A stretch of 49,713 nucleotides of DNA from Candidatus Coprosoma intestinipullorum. GTDB taxonomy: Bacteria > Bacillota_I > Bacilli_A > RF39 > UBA660. Within the stretch, counting starts at the first letter, position 1; each line of letters begins with the position of its first letter. The notes under the pieces are model-generated. The model did no database searches. It saw only the letters and a list, made by a program, of their open reading frames with translations, and was not told where the DNA came from. The position numbers were made by a program, and so were the translations under genes. The stretch covers positions 1-49,713 of the forward strand of contig DVFV01000123.1 in NCBI GenBank assembly GCA_018713045.1. Direction: 5' to 3'. Shown here piece after piece: positions 8,434 through 16,429 of this stretch.

Positions 8434-9339
8434 TTATTTTTGCTTGACAATTTGTTTTTTAGCTTCTTTGGCGAATTCTTTGGTTTCTTGTCTTTTATGA
8501 CTTTGGCGATATAGTTCAATTAGTTTGTTTATTAATTTGTGATAAAATATATGATCATTTGGATGAATAGCTACGTAATCTATTTTTAAAACGATGTTGA
8601 TTGCGTCTTTAATATCCATAGATTTTGTAAGTTCTAGAATTAGATTTTCTAAGCAGGCATTAAAATAATCTGTTTCCATATCTTTAGGATTTTGGTAGAA
8701 TTTTTCAATGAGACTAGATAATCTTACTAATTTTGGAGAATTAATAGCCACTTGCTGGAAATAGCGTTGATTTAAAATTTCGGTATATCCTTCATCTAAT
8801 CCGTTGCCAATTTCATATGAGTCTTTTTTGAATGTTCCATAAGTGTGAAAACCGTTTGTTTTGGCGTGCTGATTGTTAGAAGAAAGGTGCAAAAGGTCGT
8901 GGGTTAGGGTTTCAGGTAATTGGGTATAAATGGTTATTTTGTTTTTTGTTTGATCGTAAAATGACTGAAAAACACATTTCTTTTTCTTTTTGCTGTCATT
9001 TATATCTAGGGTTGCAAATTGAATGTTACTAACGAAATTACGAAGGTTTTCAGGTGATGTGTGTCTTGTAAGTTCACGGTAGAATTCATAGATTGCTTCA
9101 TTGCTTTGCTTTAATTTGTTTTCTACTCTTTTAAATATTTCCTGTTCTTCTTTATTTAAAACTGCATATTTTTCTTTAACAAAAAGCGTATTTTGATTTT
9201 CCTTTACGGCTTCATTTAAGGTCTCTTCATATTTTTTAAGAACTAGTTTTGTTTTCTTTCTGCAGGTGTGCTGATAATAGACTACTCCTCCAACAAATAC
9301 ATAGGCTAAAATGTCACCAGATATAAGCCATTCTTTCAT
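8434..9339 (-). CDS. Membrane-anchored HExxH-like protein, paralogue A
   Basis: First of three tandem paralogues (A, B, C), 301 residues. An N-terminal hydrophobic segment (about 7-22) is followed by a basic stretch (RKKTK) and a helical, probably coiled region. A metallopeptidase-like core follows: HDLLH at 147-151 (HExxH with Glu changed to Asp), then EGYTE at 183-187, placed where gluzincins carry the third zinc ligand. A KDMETDYFNA motif follows. The A and B/C proteins share YA(V/I)LN/S, FYxxL, EGYTE and DME(A/T)D(Y/F)F. No database family is recalled. The Asp variant may weaken or abolish catalysis. It has its own promoter 89 nt after gene B. Confidence 0.8.
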   Translation of the reverse strand: MKEWLISGDILAYVFVGGVVYYQHTCRKKTKLVLKKYEETLNEAVKENQNTLFVKEKYAVLNKEEQEIFKRVENKLKQSNEAIYEFYRELTRHTSPENLRNFVSNIQFATLDINDSKKKKKCVFQSFYDQTKNKITIYTQLPETLTHDLLHLSSNNQHAKTNGFHTYGTFKKDSYEIGNGLDEGYTEILNQRYFQQVAINSPKLVRLSSLIEKFYQNPKDMETDYFNACLENLILELTKSMDIKDAINIVLKIDYVAIHPNDHIFYHKLINKLIELYRQSHKRQETKEFAKEAKKQIVKQK

Positions 9340-9374
9340 ATAATATTCCCCCTCTTATTTAAATTATGGGTTAT

Positions 9375-9402
9375 ATTATAATCTTTTTTGAGTTTTTGTC
9401 AA
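9375..9402 (-). promoter_or_regulatory. Sigma-A promoter of HExxH paralogue A
   Basis: TTGACA, 16 nt, TATAAT in the 89-nt gap between paralogues B and A, so A can be expressed separately. Confidence 0.75.
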
Positions 9403-9428
9403 ATCTACGCATTTATTTTAGTTTGGAT

Positions 9429-10349
9429 TTATTTTTGCTTTTGGGATTTATTATATAATTTTGTTATTTTTGAATATGTTTTTTTATAAAAATTTTGATC
9501 ATCTGGGTGCTCATCAATGTAATCTATATCTACGAGAATATCTACTGCTTCTTCAATTGTCATTTTTTGAGATAATTCGGAAATCAGGTTTATTAAACAG
9601 GCGTTAAAGTAGTCGGCTTCCATGTCTTTGGGATTATCATAGAAACGCTCTATCAATATACTCAAATTTTGTAGTTTTGGATATGCTTTTTCATTTCTTG
9701 TTTTAAAATAGCGATTACATAAAGTTTCAGTGTATCCTTCATTTAGACCGCGACCTATTGATATAAAAAGATGGTCATGTTCTAGGTTTAATTCGAAGCC
9801 GTTAAGTTTGTTTTTCCGGTCTGCTGAAGAGGTGTGAAATAATTCGTGATGTAGAGTGTCTTTATTATTTTGAGGATTATAAAAAATGTTTATTGTATTT
9901 TTGACGTTGTCGTAGTTACCAAGACAAAAATACATTGTTTCTTCTATTTTTTTGATGTTAGAATTATCGCTTTTGACGATTTTTAAGGTTTGAATATTAT
10001 TATAGAAATTTATCAAGTTATTTGGTGCGACTTTATTTTTTAGTGTTTGGTAAAATTCAATGACATCTTCATCTTCTATAGAATTTTCAAGGTTAGTTAT
10101 TTTTGCTATTTCATTAGCTGATAAAATGGCGTATTTTATTTTTGGTATATCTTTTAAAGAAGTAAAGATATCTGTAAAATCGTTTTTAAATTTTTGAAAT
10201 TTTATTTTATCGTTTTTACTGTTATATTTTTGAATCTTATATTTGTTTATTTTATATATGTTTTTTTTTGTAACATAATTTTCATATTGAAGCCCTATAT
10301 AGAGGGCTGCTGGCAACTGAAGCAAAAAAGTTATATTTTGATAGTCCAT
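9429..10349 (-). CDS. Membrane-anchored HExxH protein, paralogue B
   Basis: Second paralogue, 306 residues. The N-terminal segment is hydrophobic (about 7-21) and followed by KK-rich sequence, then a Lys/Asn-rich helical region. The complete HELFH motif is at 168-172 and EGYTE at 204-208, so the first His to the putative third ligand Glu is 36 residues, the same as in A. The KDMEADYFNACLINL motif follows. This pattern fits a zinc gluzincin-type peptidase, but that is inference from motifs. It starts 21 nt after gene C with a very strong GGGGGGAGG site, so it is translated from the C transcript. Confidence 0.8.
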   Translation of the reverse strand: MDYQNITFLLQLPAALYIGLQYENYVTKKNIYKINKYKIQKYNSKNDKIKFQKFKNDFTDIFTSLKDIPKIKYAILSANEIAKITNLENSIEDEDVIEFYQTLKNKVAPNNLINFYNNIQTLKIVKSDNSNIKKIEETMYFCLGNYDNVKNTINIFYNPQNNKDTLHHELFHTSSADRKNKLNGFELNLEHDHLFISIGRGLNEGYTETLCNRYFKTRNEKAYPKLQNLSILIERFYDNPKDMEADYFNACLINLISELSQKMTIEEAVDILVDIDYIDEHPDDQNFYKKTYSKITKLYNKSQKQK

Positions 10350-10370
10350 GTAATCCTCCCCCCATCTAAA

Positions 10371-11300
10371 TTATTTTAGCTTAGCTTTAACTTTAAATGT
10401 TTCTTTTTCACTTTTACTATGATTTTGTGAATATAAGCTATACATATTTTCTTTGATATTTTTAAAATATTTATTATCGTGCGGGTGGTAAAGAATGTAA
10501 TCGGTGTCAATAAGCATATTGATAGCTTCGTCATAAGAGATACTCTGGGTGAGATGTGCTAAAAGGTTATAAAAATTTGCATGGAAGAAATCGGCTTCCA
10601 TGTCTTTTTTATCTTCATAAAATAGTTCGATTAGTTCGGCTATTTTCTTTAATTTTGGATAAGAGAGATTTTTAGAATTAAAATATCGCCTATTAAGAAG
10701 TTCGGTGTATCCTTCGGTAATTCCTTTACCTATCAGAATTTTATTTTCTTCGTGGTCATAATATGAAAGCCCAACTTGTTGAGTGCAGGAATTAAATGAT
10801 GCCAAATGTAGAAGTTCGTGGTTGATGGCACTTTTTACAAAATTGTGATAAATTGTAATCTCATTTTTATTTGGATTATATTCAGCAAATTTAATTAAAC
10901 CGTTTTCTATCTCAATTATTCGTTTGGTCATAGTTAATTTTTCGTTACTTACGGTTACGGTCTGTGCATTTGTAAGGAAGTTAGTTAAATGATCTATTTT
11001 AATTTCTTGACTTAATTTTTGATAAAACTGATATATTTTTGGCTTTTCTTCTAATTTTTTAGACATATCTAATAATTTTTCGTTTTCTTCTTTATTTAGT
11101 ATGGCGTATTTTATTATAGGAAAGTTATATTTTTGGTAATCTTTATCTTTGGGAATGAATTGTTCTTTAATTTTTTGAAGTTCGTCTTTAGTTTCTTTTC
11201 TGCTTTTTATTTTAATTCTGCGATCAAGGATAAAGTTTGTTTCAACTAACATTCCTCCAACTAAAATTGGAAGCATAGATAATAGTTCGTTTTTATCCAT
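10371..11300 (-). CDS. Membrane-anchored HExxH protein, paralogue C
   Basis: Third paralogue and first in transcription order, 309 residues. A hydrophobic stretch (about 6-19) is followed by DRRIKIKSRK, suggesting by the positive-inside rule that the C-terminal domain is cytoplasmic. HELLH is at 161-165 and EGYTE at 196-200, then KDMEADFFHANF. The motif IKYAILNKEENEKL near 63-75 aligns with KYAVLNKEEQE of A and IKYAILSANE of B. The three diverge strongly elsewhere, so the duplications are old or fast-evolving. GGAG precedes the start. The gap from the upstream deacetylase is 59 nt with no terminator. Confidence 0.8.
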   Translation of the reverse strand: MDKNELLSMLPILVGGMLVETNFILDRRIKIKSRKETKDELQKIKEQFIPKDKDYQKYNFPIIKYAILNKEENEKLLDMSKKLEEKPKIYQFYQKLSQEIKIDHLTNFLTNAQTVTVSNEKLTMTKRIIEIENGLIKFAEYNPNKNEITIYHNFVKSAINHELLHLASFNSCTQQVGLSYYDHEENKILIGKGITEGYTELLNRRYFNSKNLSYPKLKKIAELIELFYEDKKDMEADFFHANFYNLLAHLTQSISYDEAINMLIDTDYILYHPHDNKYFKNIKENMYSLYSQNHSKSEKETFKVKAKLK

Positions 11301-11359
11301 AAAAGCTCTCCTTTCTTTAATTTGATATATTATATTTATTTAGAGAAAGTCAAGATTTT

Positions 11360-12187
11360 TTAATTGTTTATATGATGATGAATTTGTGGAGTTTTTTTGG
11401 TTATTTTAGCAAACGTATATCCACCCTCTTTACCATATTTTATTATATTTCTTAGGGCGCCTACTGTAGTCATTTTGGTTGGCGAGTCGTGCATTAAAAT
11501 GATATTGGTTCCACTTTTCAAGTGAGTGATGACATTATTATATATTTGATTTTCGTCGATGCATCCTGAGGCATCCATCGAATCGATATTCCAGTCATAG
11601 TAATAAAAGTCATTATGTGTTAATATTTCAGTGATTCTTGTCATGATGCCTGGTGAGTATTTTTTACTAATCGTGTTTGAAGAACCGCCTGGGAGCCTGA
11701 TTATTCTAGGTTTTTCGCCGATTATAGTAAATACTTTGTTTCTGATTTCGGTTAAATCGTTAAAATAGTTTTGCTCGCTTGAATATATGTAACTGTAGTT
11801 ATGGGTTGCGGTGTGAACGGCAACTGTATGATTTTCAGTATATTCTCTTTTGATGATATTTTGATATTTGTCTATTTGTTGGGAGGTGACAAAAAAGGTA
11901 GCCGGAACATTTTCTTCTTTTAATATATCTAATATTTCATGGGTTAAATAGCTTGGTCCATCGTCGAAGGTTAAGTAAATGGTTTTGTCTGAGATGATAG
12001 AAGGATTTATATTTTGAACTTTGATTTTAGATGCTTTTTTTAAGGTGATTTGTTTGGTAAAAGTTTTTTTCGGTATTTTTTTGAGTTGGCCATCTGGTTT
12101 TGTATATGACAAAGTACAGATTATTAATAAAAGAATATCCAGAACTATAATAATCCCGAATATTTTTATCTGTTTTTGATTTTCCAT
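11360..12187 (-). CDS. Membrane-anchored polysaccharide deacetylase (NodB/PgdA type)
   Basis: A 275-residue carbohydrate esterase family 4 protein with an N-terminal transmembrane anchor (about 9-27), so the enzyme faces outward. NodB motifs: TFDDGP 73-78 with the metal-binding Asp, HTATH 125-129 with the two metal-binding His, RLPGG 164-168, DWN near 198 and LMHD near 231. It probably removes acetyl groups from peptidoglycan GlcNAc or MurNAc, which protects against lysozyme. The substrate is inferred. It lies 16 nt after a second deacetylase gene, with which it shares the C-terminal ALRNIIKYGK segment, so the two arose by duplication and form an operon. Confidence 0.9.
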   Translation of the reverse strand: MENQKQIKIFGIIIVLDILLLIICTLSYTKPDGQLKKIPKKTFTKQITLKKASKIKVQNINPSIISDKTIYLTFDDGPSYLTHEILDILKEENVPATFFVTSQQIDKYQNIIKREYTENHTVAVHTATHNYSYIYSSEQNYFNDLTEIRNKVFTIIGEKPRIIRLPGGSSNTISKKYSPGIMTRITEILTHNDFYYYDWNIDSMDASGCIDENQIYNNVITHLKSGTNIILMHDSPTKMTTVGALRNIIKYGKEGGYTFAKITKKTPQIHHHINN

Positions 12188-12203
12188 TTACATCACTTCT
12201 TTT

Positions 12204-13586
12204 CTAGTTGTTTACTTTATGGGTAACCATAGGAGTATTCATGGTTATTTTTTCAAAGGTATAGCCGTTATTTTTACCGTATTTAATAATATTTCTTAAG
12301 GCATCGCGAGTATATGGTTTGATATCATGCATGAGAATAATATTGCTGCGGTTTTTACTTAAAGATTTTATAACGTTATTGTAGACACCGGACGAAGATG
12401 TGGTTTCCCCGGCATCGCCGGAACTTATATTCCAGTCATAATATTTAAAGCCCTTATTTACAACATCTTTAGTTAAATAAGTCATTATACCAGACGAGTA
12501 TTTTTTACTGACAGTGTTTGATGAGCCTCCAGGGAATCTGATGATTTTAGACTCATAACCGGTTAGGTTTTTAACTCTGTTTTGAATTTGGTAAAGGTCT
12601 TGATAGTAATTGTTAGATGAACTATAAACGCTTTGATAGTTATGAGAGTATGTGTGAAGCCCAACGGTATGGCCTTCGTTATATTCTCTTTGAATTAAAT
12701 AATCTGGCCCTTTGCCGGTTACGAAAAATGTTGCTTTGACGTTTTCTTCTTTTAGAATGTCTAGGATAACATTGGTTGTTCCTTCGTTTGGCCCATCGTC
12801 AAATGTTAAATAGATTACACCAGGTTTAGATGACTGAGCTGGCTTTTCGATAACTTTAACGGTTCTTTTTACAGAAGACACGTTGCCTGATAAATCGGTA
12901 ACTTCGTATGTTATAGTATAAGTCCCAATTTTATTTGTGTCAACGGTTCCACTGGTTTTTATGTTTAAATTATTATCACAATTATCAGTAACGGATGCCC
13001 CTTTGTCTTGGTAACTAGTTCCTTTATAAATTGTTTCGTTTTTACCATTTAAGGTGATCTGCGGCGGAGTTTTATCTTCTTTGATGATTTGTCTTGTTAT
13101 TTCGGTTTTATTTTTAGACGAGTCTACTACACTATAATAAATTAGACCGTTTTCGTTTTTTACTTTTACTTTTTTTGTTAAATCGCCGTCATAGTTGTCG
13201 GTGGCTTTATATCCTTCTTCTTGATATTCGGCATTGGGACAGATTGTTTTTGTCAGGTCACCGTTTAAGGTGATTATTGGTTTCTCATCATCGACTATTT
13301 TTACTTTTCTTGTCTTGGTAAAGGTCATAAAACCGATTTTAATTTGATAATCGATGTCGTATGTTCCAATTTTTTTATAATCGATGTGATTTTGTTTTTT
13401 AACTTTTGATGTATAGTCGTGTCCAAATCTAGTTACCTTGAATCCTGGTTCGCGATATTTTTGACCATATTCTAATTTTATATTGCCTTTTTTAAGATTA
13501 AATGTTGGTGGGTAGAACTGATATGTTGCTATAAGACTTAAAAAAAATATGAAAATTACAACAATTATAATGATTTTTTTACGCAT
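12204..13586 (-). CDS. Ig-like domain polysaccharide deacetylase
   Basis: A 460-residue exported protein. An N-terminal transmembrane/signal segment (about 3-22) is followed by a degenerate and two clear DUF5011/cry22-type Ig-like repeats (motifs such as KPIITLNGD, EEGYKATDNYDG, PPQITLNGK, KGASVTDNCDNN, YEVTDLSGN) across about 30-245. A C-terminal NodB deacetylase domain has TFDDGP, HTYSH, RFPGG and DWNIS motifs. The Ig-like modules likely position the enzyme in the wall or on glycans. The extended -10 promoter upstream should drive this gene and the next deacetylase. Same reaction class as its neighbour; the different architecture suggests a different site of action. Confidence 0.9.
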   Translation of the reverse strand: MRKKIIIIVVIFIFFLSLIATYQFYPPTFNLKKGNIKLEYGQKYREPGFKVTRFGHDYTSKVKKQNHIDYKKIGTYDIDYQIKIGFMTFTKTRKVKIVDDEKPIITLNGDLTKTICPNAEYQEEGYKATDNYDGDLTKKVKVKNENGLIYYSVVDSSKNKTEITRQIIKEDKTPPQITLNGKNETIYKGTSYQDKGASVTDNCDNNLNIKTSGTVDTNKIGTYTITYEVTDLSGNVSSVKRTVKVIEKPAQSSKPGVIYLTFDDGPNEGTTNVILDILKEENVKATFFVTGKGPDYLIQREYNEGHTVGLHTYSHNYQSVYSSSNNYYQDLYQIQNRVKNLTGYESKIIRFPGGSSNTVSKKYSSGIMTYLTKDVVNKGFKYYDWNISSGDAGETTSSSGVYNNVIKSLSKNRSNIILMHDIKPYTRDALRNIIKYGKNNGYTFEKITMNTPMVTHKVNN

Positions 13587-13644
13587 AAAACTTACCTCTT
13601 AATTATTTGTTAGAGACTTTTATTCTCTACTTTTGATTATCTTT

Positions 13645-13653
13645 ATTATACCA
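13645..13653 (-). promoter_or_regulatory. Extended -10 promoter of the deacetylase operon
   Basis: TGGTATAAT upstream of the Ig-deacetylase gene. The -35 is poor. It leaves a leader of roughly 50 nt. Confidence 0.55.
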
Positions 13654-13661
13654 TTTTTAAT

Positions 13662-13692
13662 TAAAAAAGAATACTACCCAAAGTAGTATTAG
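13662..13692 (-). terminator. Intrinsic terminator after the prepilin peptidase gene
   Basis: AATACTAC pairs with GTAGTATT and is followed by C and a T6 run on the minus strand. It overlaps the end of the pilD-like gene. Confidence 0.8.
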
Positions 13693-14450
13693 TTATAGAA
13701 GTTAATTATTGTTTGAATGTCTATTTGGGCTAAAAACATAATAAGGGCACCAGCGGCTAGAAATGGTCCAAAAGGGATTATATGAGTTGATTTTCGGGCC
13801 ATGATGATTAGAGATATTGGAAGACCAATAAGTGAGCCTAAAAAGATAGAAAGGATGGCAATTGGATAGCTTAAAACCATACCAAAGATGAAAAGTAATT
13901 TAATATCTCCCCCACCCATCGATTCTTTTTTGAATAGAAAGTCGCCAAATTTTTTCAAGGCCCACATCGTAAAGAAGGCTAGTATTCCATTTAAAAGGGA
14001 ATATAAGGCATCTTCAAAACCGTTTATCCACCAAATTTCACCGAATAAAAGGATTCCAAAGAAGATTAGAACTTCGTCAGATATTATCATGAATTCATAG
14101 TCGCTTACAACGATAATTGTAAGCATAGATACGAAAGTTATCGACAAAATAAACTCTTTGGTTGGACCAAATATTAAATACGAAATGATAAATAGAAGTC
14201 CAGTTAAGAATTCAAAAACAGGATAAAATCCAGATATTTTTTGTTTACAGTGCTTACATTTTCCTTTTTGAAAGAGGAACGAGAAGATTGGAATTAGTTC
14301 TGAGGATCCTAGGCGATGATTGCAATTTGGACAGTGACTTGGTGGAAAAACTATCGACTCCCCTTTTGGAAGTCGATAGCCGACGACGTTATAGAAGGAA
14401 CCCAGTAGCGTCCCTACGATGAATATAAATATTACAACAAATAGTTCCAT
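13689..14450 (-). CDS. pilD: Type IV prepilin peptidase (PilD/ComC)
   Basis: A 253-residue polytopic membrane aspartic protease that cleaves and N-methylates type IV prepilins and competence pseudopilins. The amino domain has the methyltransferase-type Cys tetrad C40xxC43 and C65xxC68 (HCPNCNHRLG, KCKHCKQ). Catalytic aspartates are D117 (VVSDYEF) and D182 in the GGGD motif. About seven or eight hydrophobic segments are visible. It is 9 nt downstream of pilC, so the two form an operon. No pilin or ATPase gene lies beside it. It most likely serves a competence pilus together with ComEA and ComEC encoded 7 kb away. Confidence 0.92.
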   Translation of the reverse strand: MELFVVIFIFIVGTLLGSFYNVVGYRLPKGESIVFPPSHCPNCNHRLGSSELIPIFSFLFQKGKCKHCKQKISGFYPVFEFLTGLLFIISYLIFGPTKEFILSITFVSMLTIIVVSDYEFMIISDEVLIFFGILLFGEIWWINGFEDALYSLLNGILAFFTMWALKKFGDFLFKKESMGGGDIKLLFIFGMVLSYPIAILSIFLGSLIGLPISLIIMARKSTHIIPFGPFLAAGALIMFLAQIDIQTIINFYN

Positions 14451-14459
14451 ATTTACCCC

Positions 14460-15950
14460 CTAAGCTTGAATCGCACTATACATGTTGAACATTGGAACAA
14501 CGATAGATAATACGATGACACCAACCATAACTGTTAAGAGAATGATTAGTATTGGTTCGATAAATGTTTTGATTCTGGCAACCGCGTTTTTATGAAGATC
14601 TTGATAATAAGCAGCAACTTTATTCATCATTTCTGGTAATTGACCTGTTTTTTCACCTGTTACAATCATTTCGTAAGCTGGAATTGGGAAGGCCCATTGA
14701 TCTTTGAAGGCGGTTGATATTGATTTTCCTTTTGCTATGTTGTTAATGGCATTATGAATTAGTTGTTTATATATTTCGTTATTACTTACTTTATCTAAGA
14801 TTTCCATACTATTAGTGATGAAAACATTGTGAGCAAGCAATGAGGCGAATGTTTTGGAGAACATTGTAACTTCGTTATAGATAACAACGTTACCAAATAC
14901 TGGTGTGTGCATAACTAACCATTGAACACCAGTTTTGAATGATTTAACATTTTTGTATAAATAAAGGAATATTAATAAGAAGAAAACGATTCCAACTAAT
15001 ATCCAAAGGATATATTTTTGGAGGAAGTCACTTAGGGCGAGGACGGCTAAAGTAATTCCTGGAATATTTGCCCCATCCATTGTTTTGTAGATGTCGACGA
15101 ATCTTGGGACGACGAATAACATGATGAATGTTCCGACACCTAGGGCGATTATTAAGATTATAACTGGATAAATCATAGCTGTAACCATAGCTTTACGTGT
15201 AGCTTCAGTTTCTGCAAAGTATTCTTCCATATCATCTAGAGTTTCTGGAAGTTCACCAGTCATTTCAGATGCTTTTATCATGTTGATTAGAATTGACGGA
15301 AAGGCTTTGCCTTGTTTTTCTAAGGCTTCACTAAAGCTTTTTCCGGTTGTTAGGTCATAAGCTATACTATTTAAAACTAGTTTATAACTTTTCTTTTCAA
15401 ATTGTTTTACTAAAATTTTAATGGAATCAGCTAATGGTATTCCGGCTTTTAGGTAAGTAGATAACTGGGCAAGCATGAAAATTAAGTCTTTAGTTTTTAT
15501 TTTGATGTTGCTTGTTCCGTGCTGGCCATACATAATTTGAATCCATTTATTGGTTTGAATGTCATAGACGGTATAACCTTCGTTGATCAAATAAGAGTTA
15601 ACTTCGACTTTGGAAAAAGCATCGAAATAACCTTTAATCATTTTTCCTTCACTATTTTTAGCTATATATTGATAGGTTAATTTTTTGTCACTTTTTTTTG
15701 CATCTTCTCCATCGAAATTAAGCCTTAAAGGTTCAAGTGGAACTTTTCCTTTATAAACGTTGTCTTTACGTTTTTTTTCTTTTATTTTTTTGACTTTTTC
15801 TGGAGCGTTTACGATGTTTTCACCTAAATTGTTTAGACTGTCAGTGACAGATATTTTTTCTATTTTGTGTTTTTTATTAAATGGTTTTGTTAATGCTAAA
15901 AAGAAGTGGTATACCCAGACACATGGAGTTACTAAAATTTTTAGAAACAT
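14460..15950 (-). CDS. pilC: Type II secretion/type IV pilus inner membrane protein PilC/GspF
   Basis: Integral membrane platform protein on which a pilus assembles. It has the N-terminal YxAxxxxGKxxKGxxxA-like signature (YQYIAKNSEGKMIKGYF) at about 90, then two T2SSF domains, each with KAGIPL- or HNVFI-type and (S/T)GE(M/K)TG-type motifs, and three long hydrophobic helices. Unusual: about 85 extra N-terminal residues start with a hydrophobic helix (about 2-22) and a Lys-rich linker. Start ATG 15950 is preferred over the GTG at 15959 because GGAAGG lies 8 nt upstream. It is the first gene of the pilC-pilD operon; the ATPase and pilins must be elsewhere. Confidence 0.92.
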   Translation of the reverse strand: MFLKILVTPCVWVYHFFLALTKPFNKKHKIEKISVTDSLNNLGENIVNAPEKVKKIKEKKRKDNVYKGKVPLEPLRLNFDGEDAKKSDKKLTYQYIAKNSEGKMIKGYFDAFSKVEVNSYLINEGYTVYDIQTNKWIQIMYGQHGTSNIKIKTKDLIFMLAQLSTYLKAGIPLADSIKILVKQFEKKSYKLVLNSIAYDLTTGKSFSEALEKQGKAFPSILINMIKASEMTGELPETLDDMEEYFAETEATRKAMVTAMIYPVIILIIALGVGTFIMLFVVPRFVDIYKTMDGANIPGITLAVLALSDFLQKYILWILVGIVFFLLIFLYLYKNVKSFKTGVQWLVMHTPVFGNVVIYNEVTMFSKTFASLLAHNVFITNSMEILDKVSNNEIYKQLIHNAINNIAKGKSISTAFKDQWAFPIPAYEMIVTGEKTGQLPEMMNKVAAYYQDLHKNAVARIKTFIEPILIILLTVMVGVIVLSIVVPMFNMYSAIQA

Positions 15951-15984
15951 TATAGACACCTTCCTATTCTTTTACACTATTTTT

Positions 15985-15993
15985 ATTATAACA
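15985..15993 (-). promoter_or_regulatory. Extended -10 promoter of pilC-pilD
   Basis: TGTTATAAT on the minus strand, 34 nt upstream of the pilC ATG. It is divergent from the yqfQ-like promoter. Confidence 0.55.
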
Positions 15994-16033
15994 TAAATTT
16001 ATAATTATTTTAAAACTTTTTAGGACAAAAACA

Positions 16034-16039
16034 TATAAT
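16034..16039 (+). promoter_or_regulatory. -10 box of the yqfQ-like gene
   Basis: TATAAT 21 nt before the ATG, with a strong AAAGGGG ribosome site between. The -35 is not clear. Confidence 0.45.
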
Positions 16040-16060
16040 ATTTTAGAAAGGGGCAGTAAT

Positions 16061-16402
16061 ATGAATTTTTATAATCCTTATTATATGACTATGCCAGTAA
16101 GTACAGGACGTGGCCTTATGGGTCTATTTGGACGAGGTGGCTTTAATTTGGGAAATTTACTTAATGGAGCTCAAAGGACTTTGGGCTTAGTAAATCAAGC
16201 TATTCCACTTATTAAGCAAGCAGCACCGATGGTAAGAAATGCCAAAACGATGTTTCAAGTGATGAACGAATTTAAACGGGTCGAGACTCCGCAAGAGAAT
16301 GTAAGTAATCGAATTGTAGAAAGTAGCCCCGATAATAATGTTCAAAACGATTATGTTCAAACAAATAGTGTGAATAGTTCTGGTCCAACTTTCTTTATAT
16401 AA
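16061..16402 (+). CDS. yqfQ: YqfQ-like (VrrA family) small protein
   Basis: A 113-residue protein. It has an aromatic/Gly-rich start (NPYYMTMPVSTGRGLMGLFGRGGFN) and a central NLLNGAQRTLGLVNQAIPLIKQAAPMVRNA region, matching the Firmicute YqfQ-like family (PF14181 by recall). The tail is Asn/Ser-rich and disordered. In Bacillus subtilis yqfQ also lies close to sigA and trmK, which supports the call. The family's function is unknown; some members are found in spores. No transmembrane helix is obvious, though the central part is an amphipathic helix. It is monocistronic and convergent with trmK through a shared terminator. Confidence 0.75.
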   Translation: MNFYNPYYMTMPVSTGRGLMGLFGRGGFNLGNLLNGAQRTLGLVNQAIPLIKQAAPMVRNAKTMFQVMNEFKRVETPQENVSNRIVESSPDNNVQNDYVQTNSVNSSGPTFFI

Positions 16403-16429
16403 AAAGCCAAGGGTTTAATCTTGGCTTTT
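16402..16429. terminator. Bidirectional terminator between yqfQ and trmK
   Basis: AAAAGCCAAG pairs perfectly with CTTGGCTTTT. A and T runs on both sides serve the convergent genes. Confidence 0.85.

Noticed and set aside
8434-11300. The three HExxH genes as pieces of one broken gene
   Set aside because: Each has its own start, ribosome site, membrane segment and complete motif set, so they are paralogues.
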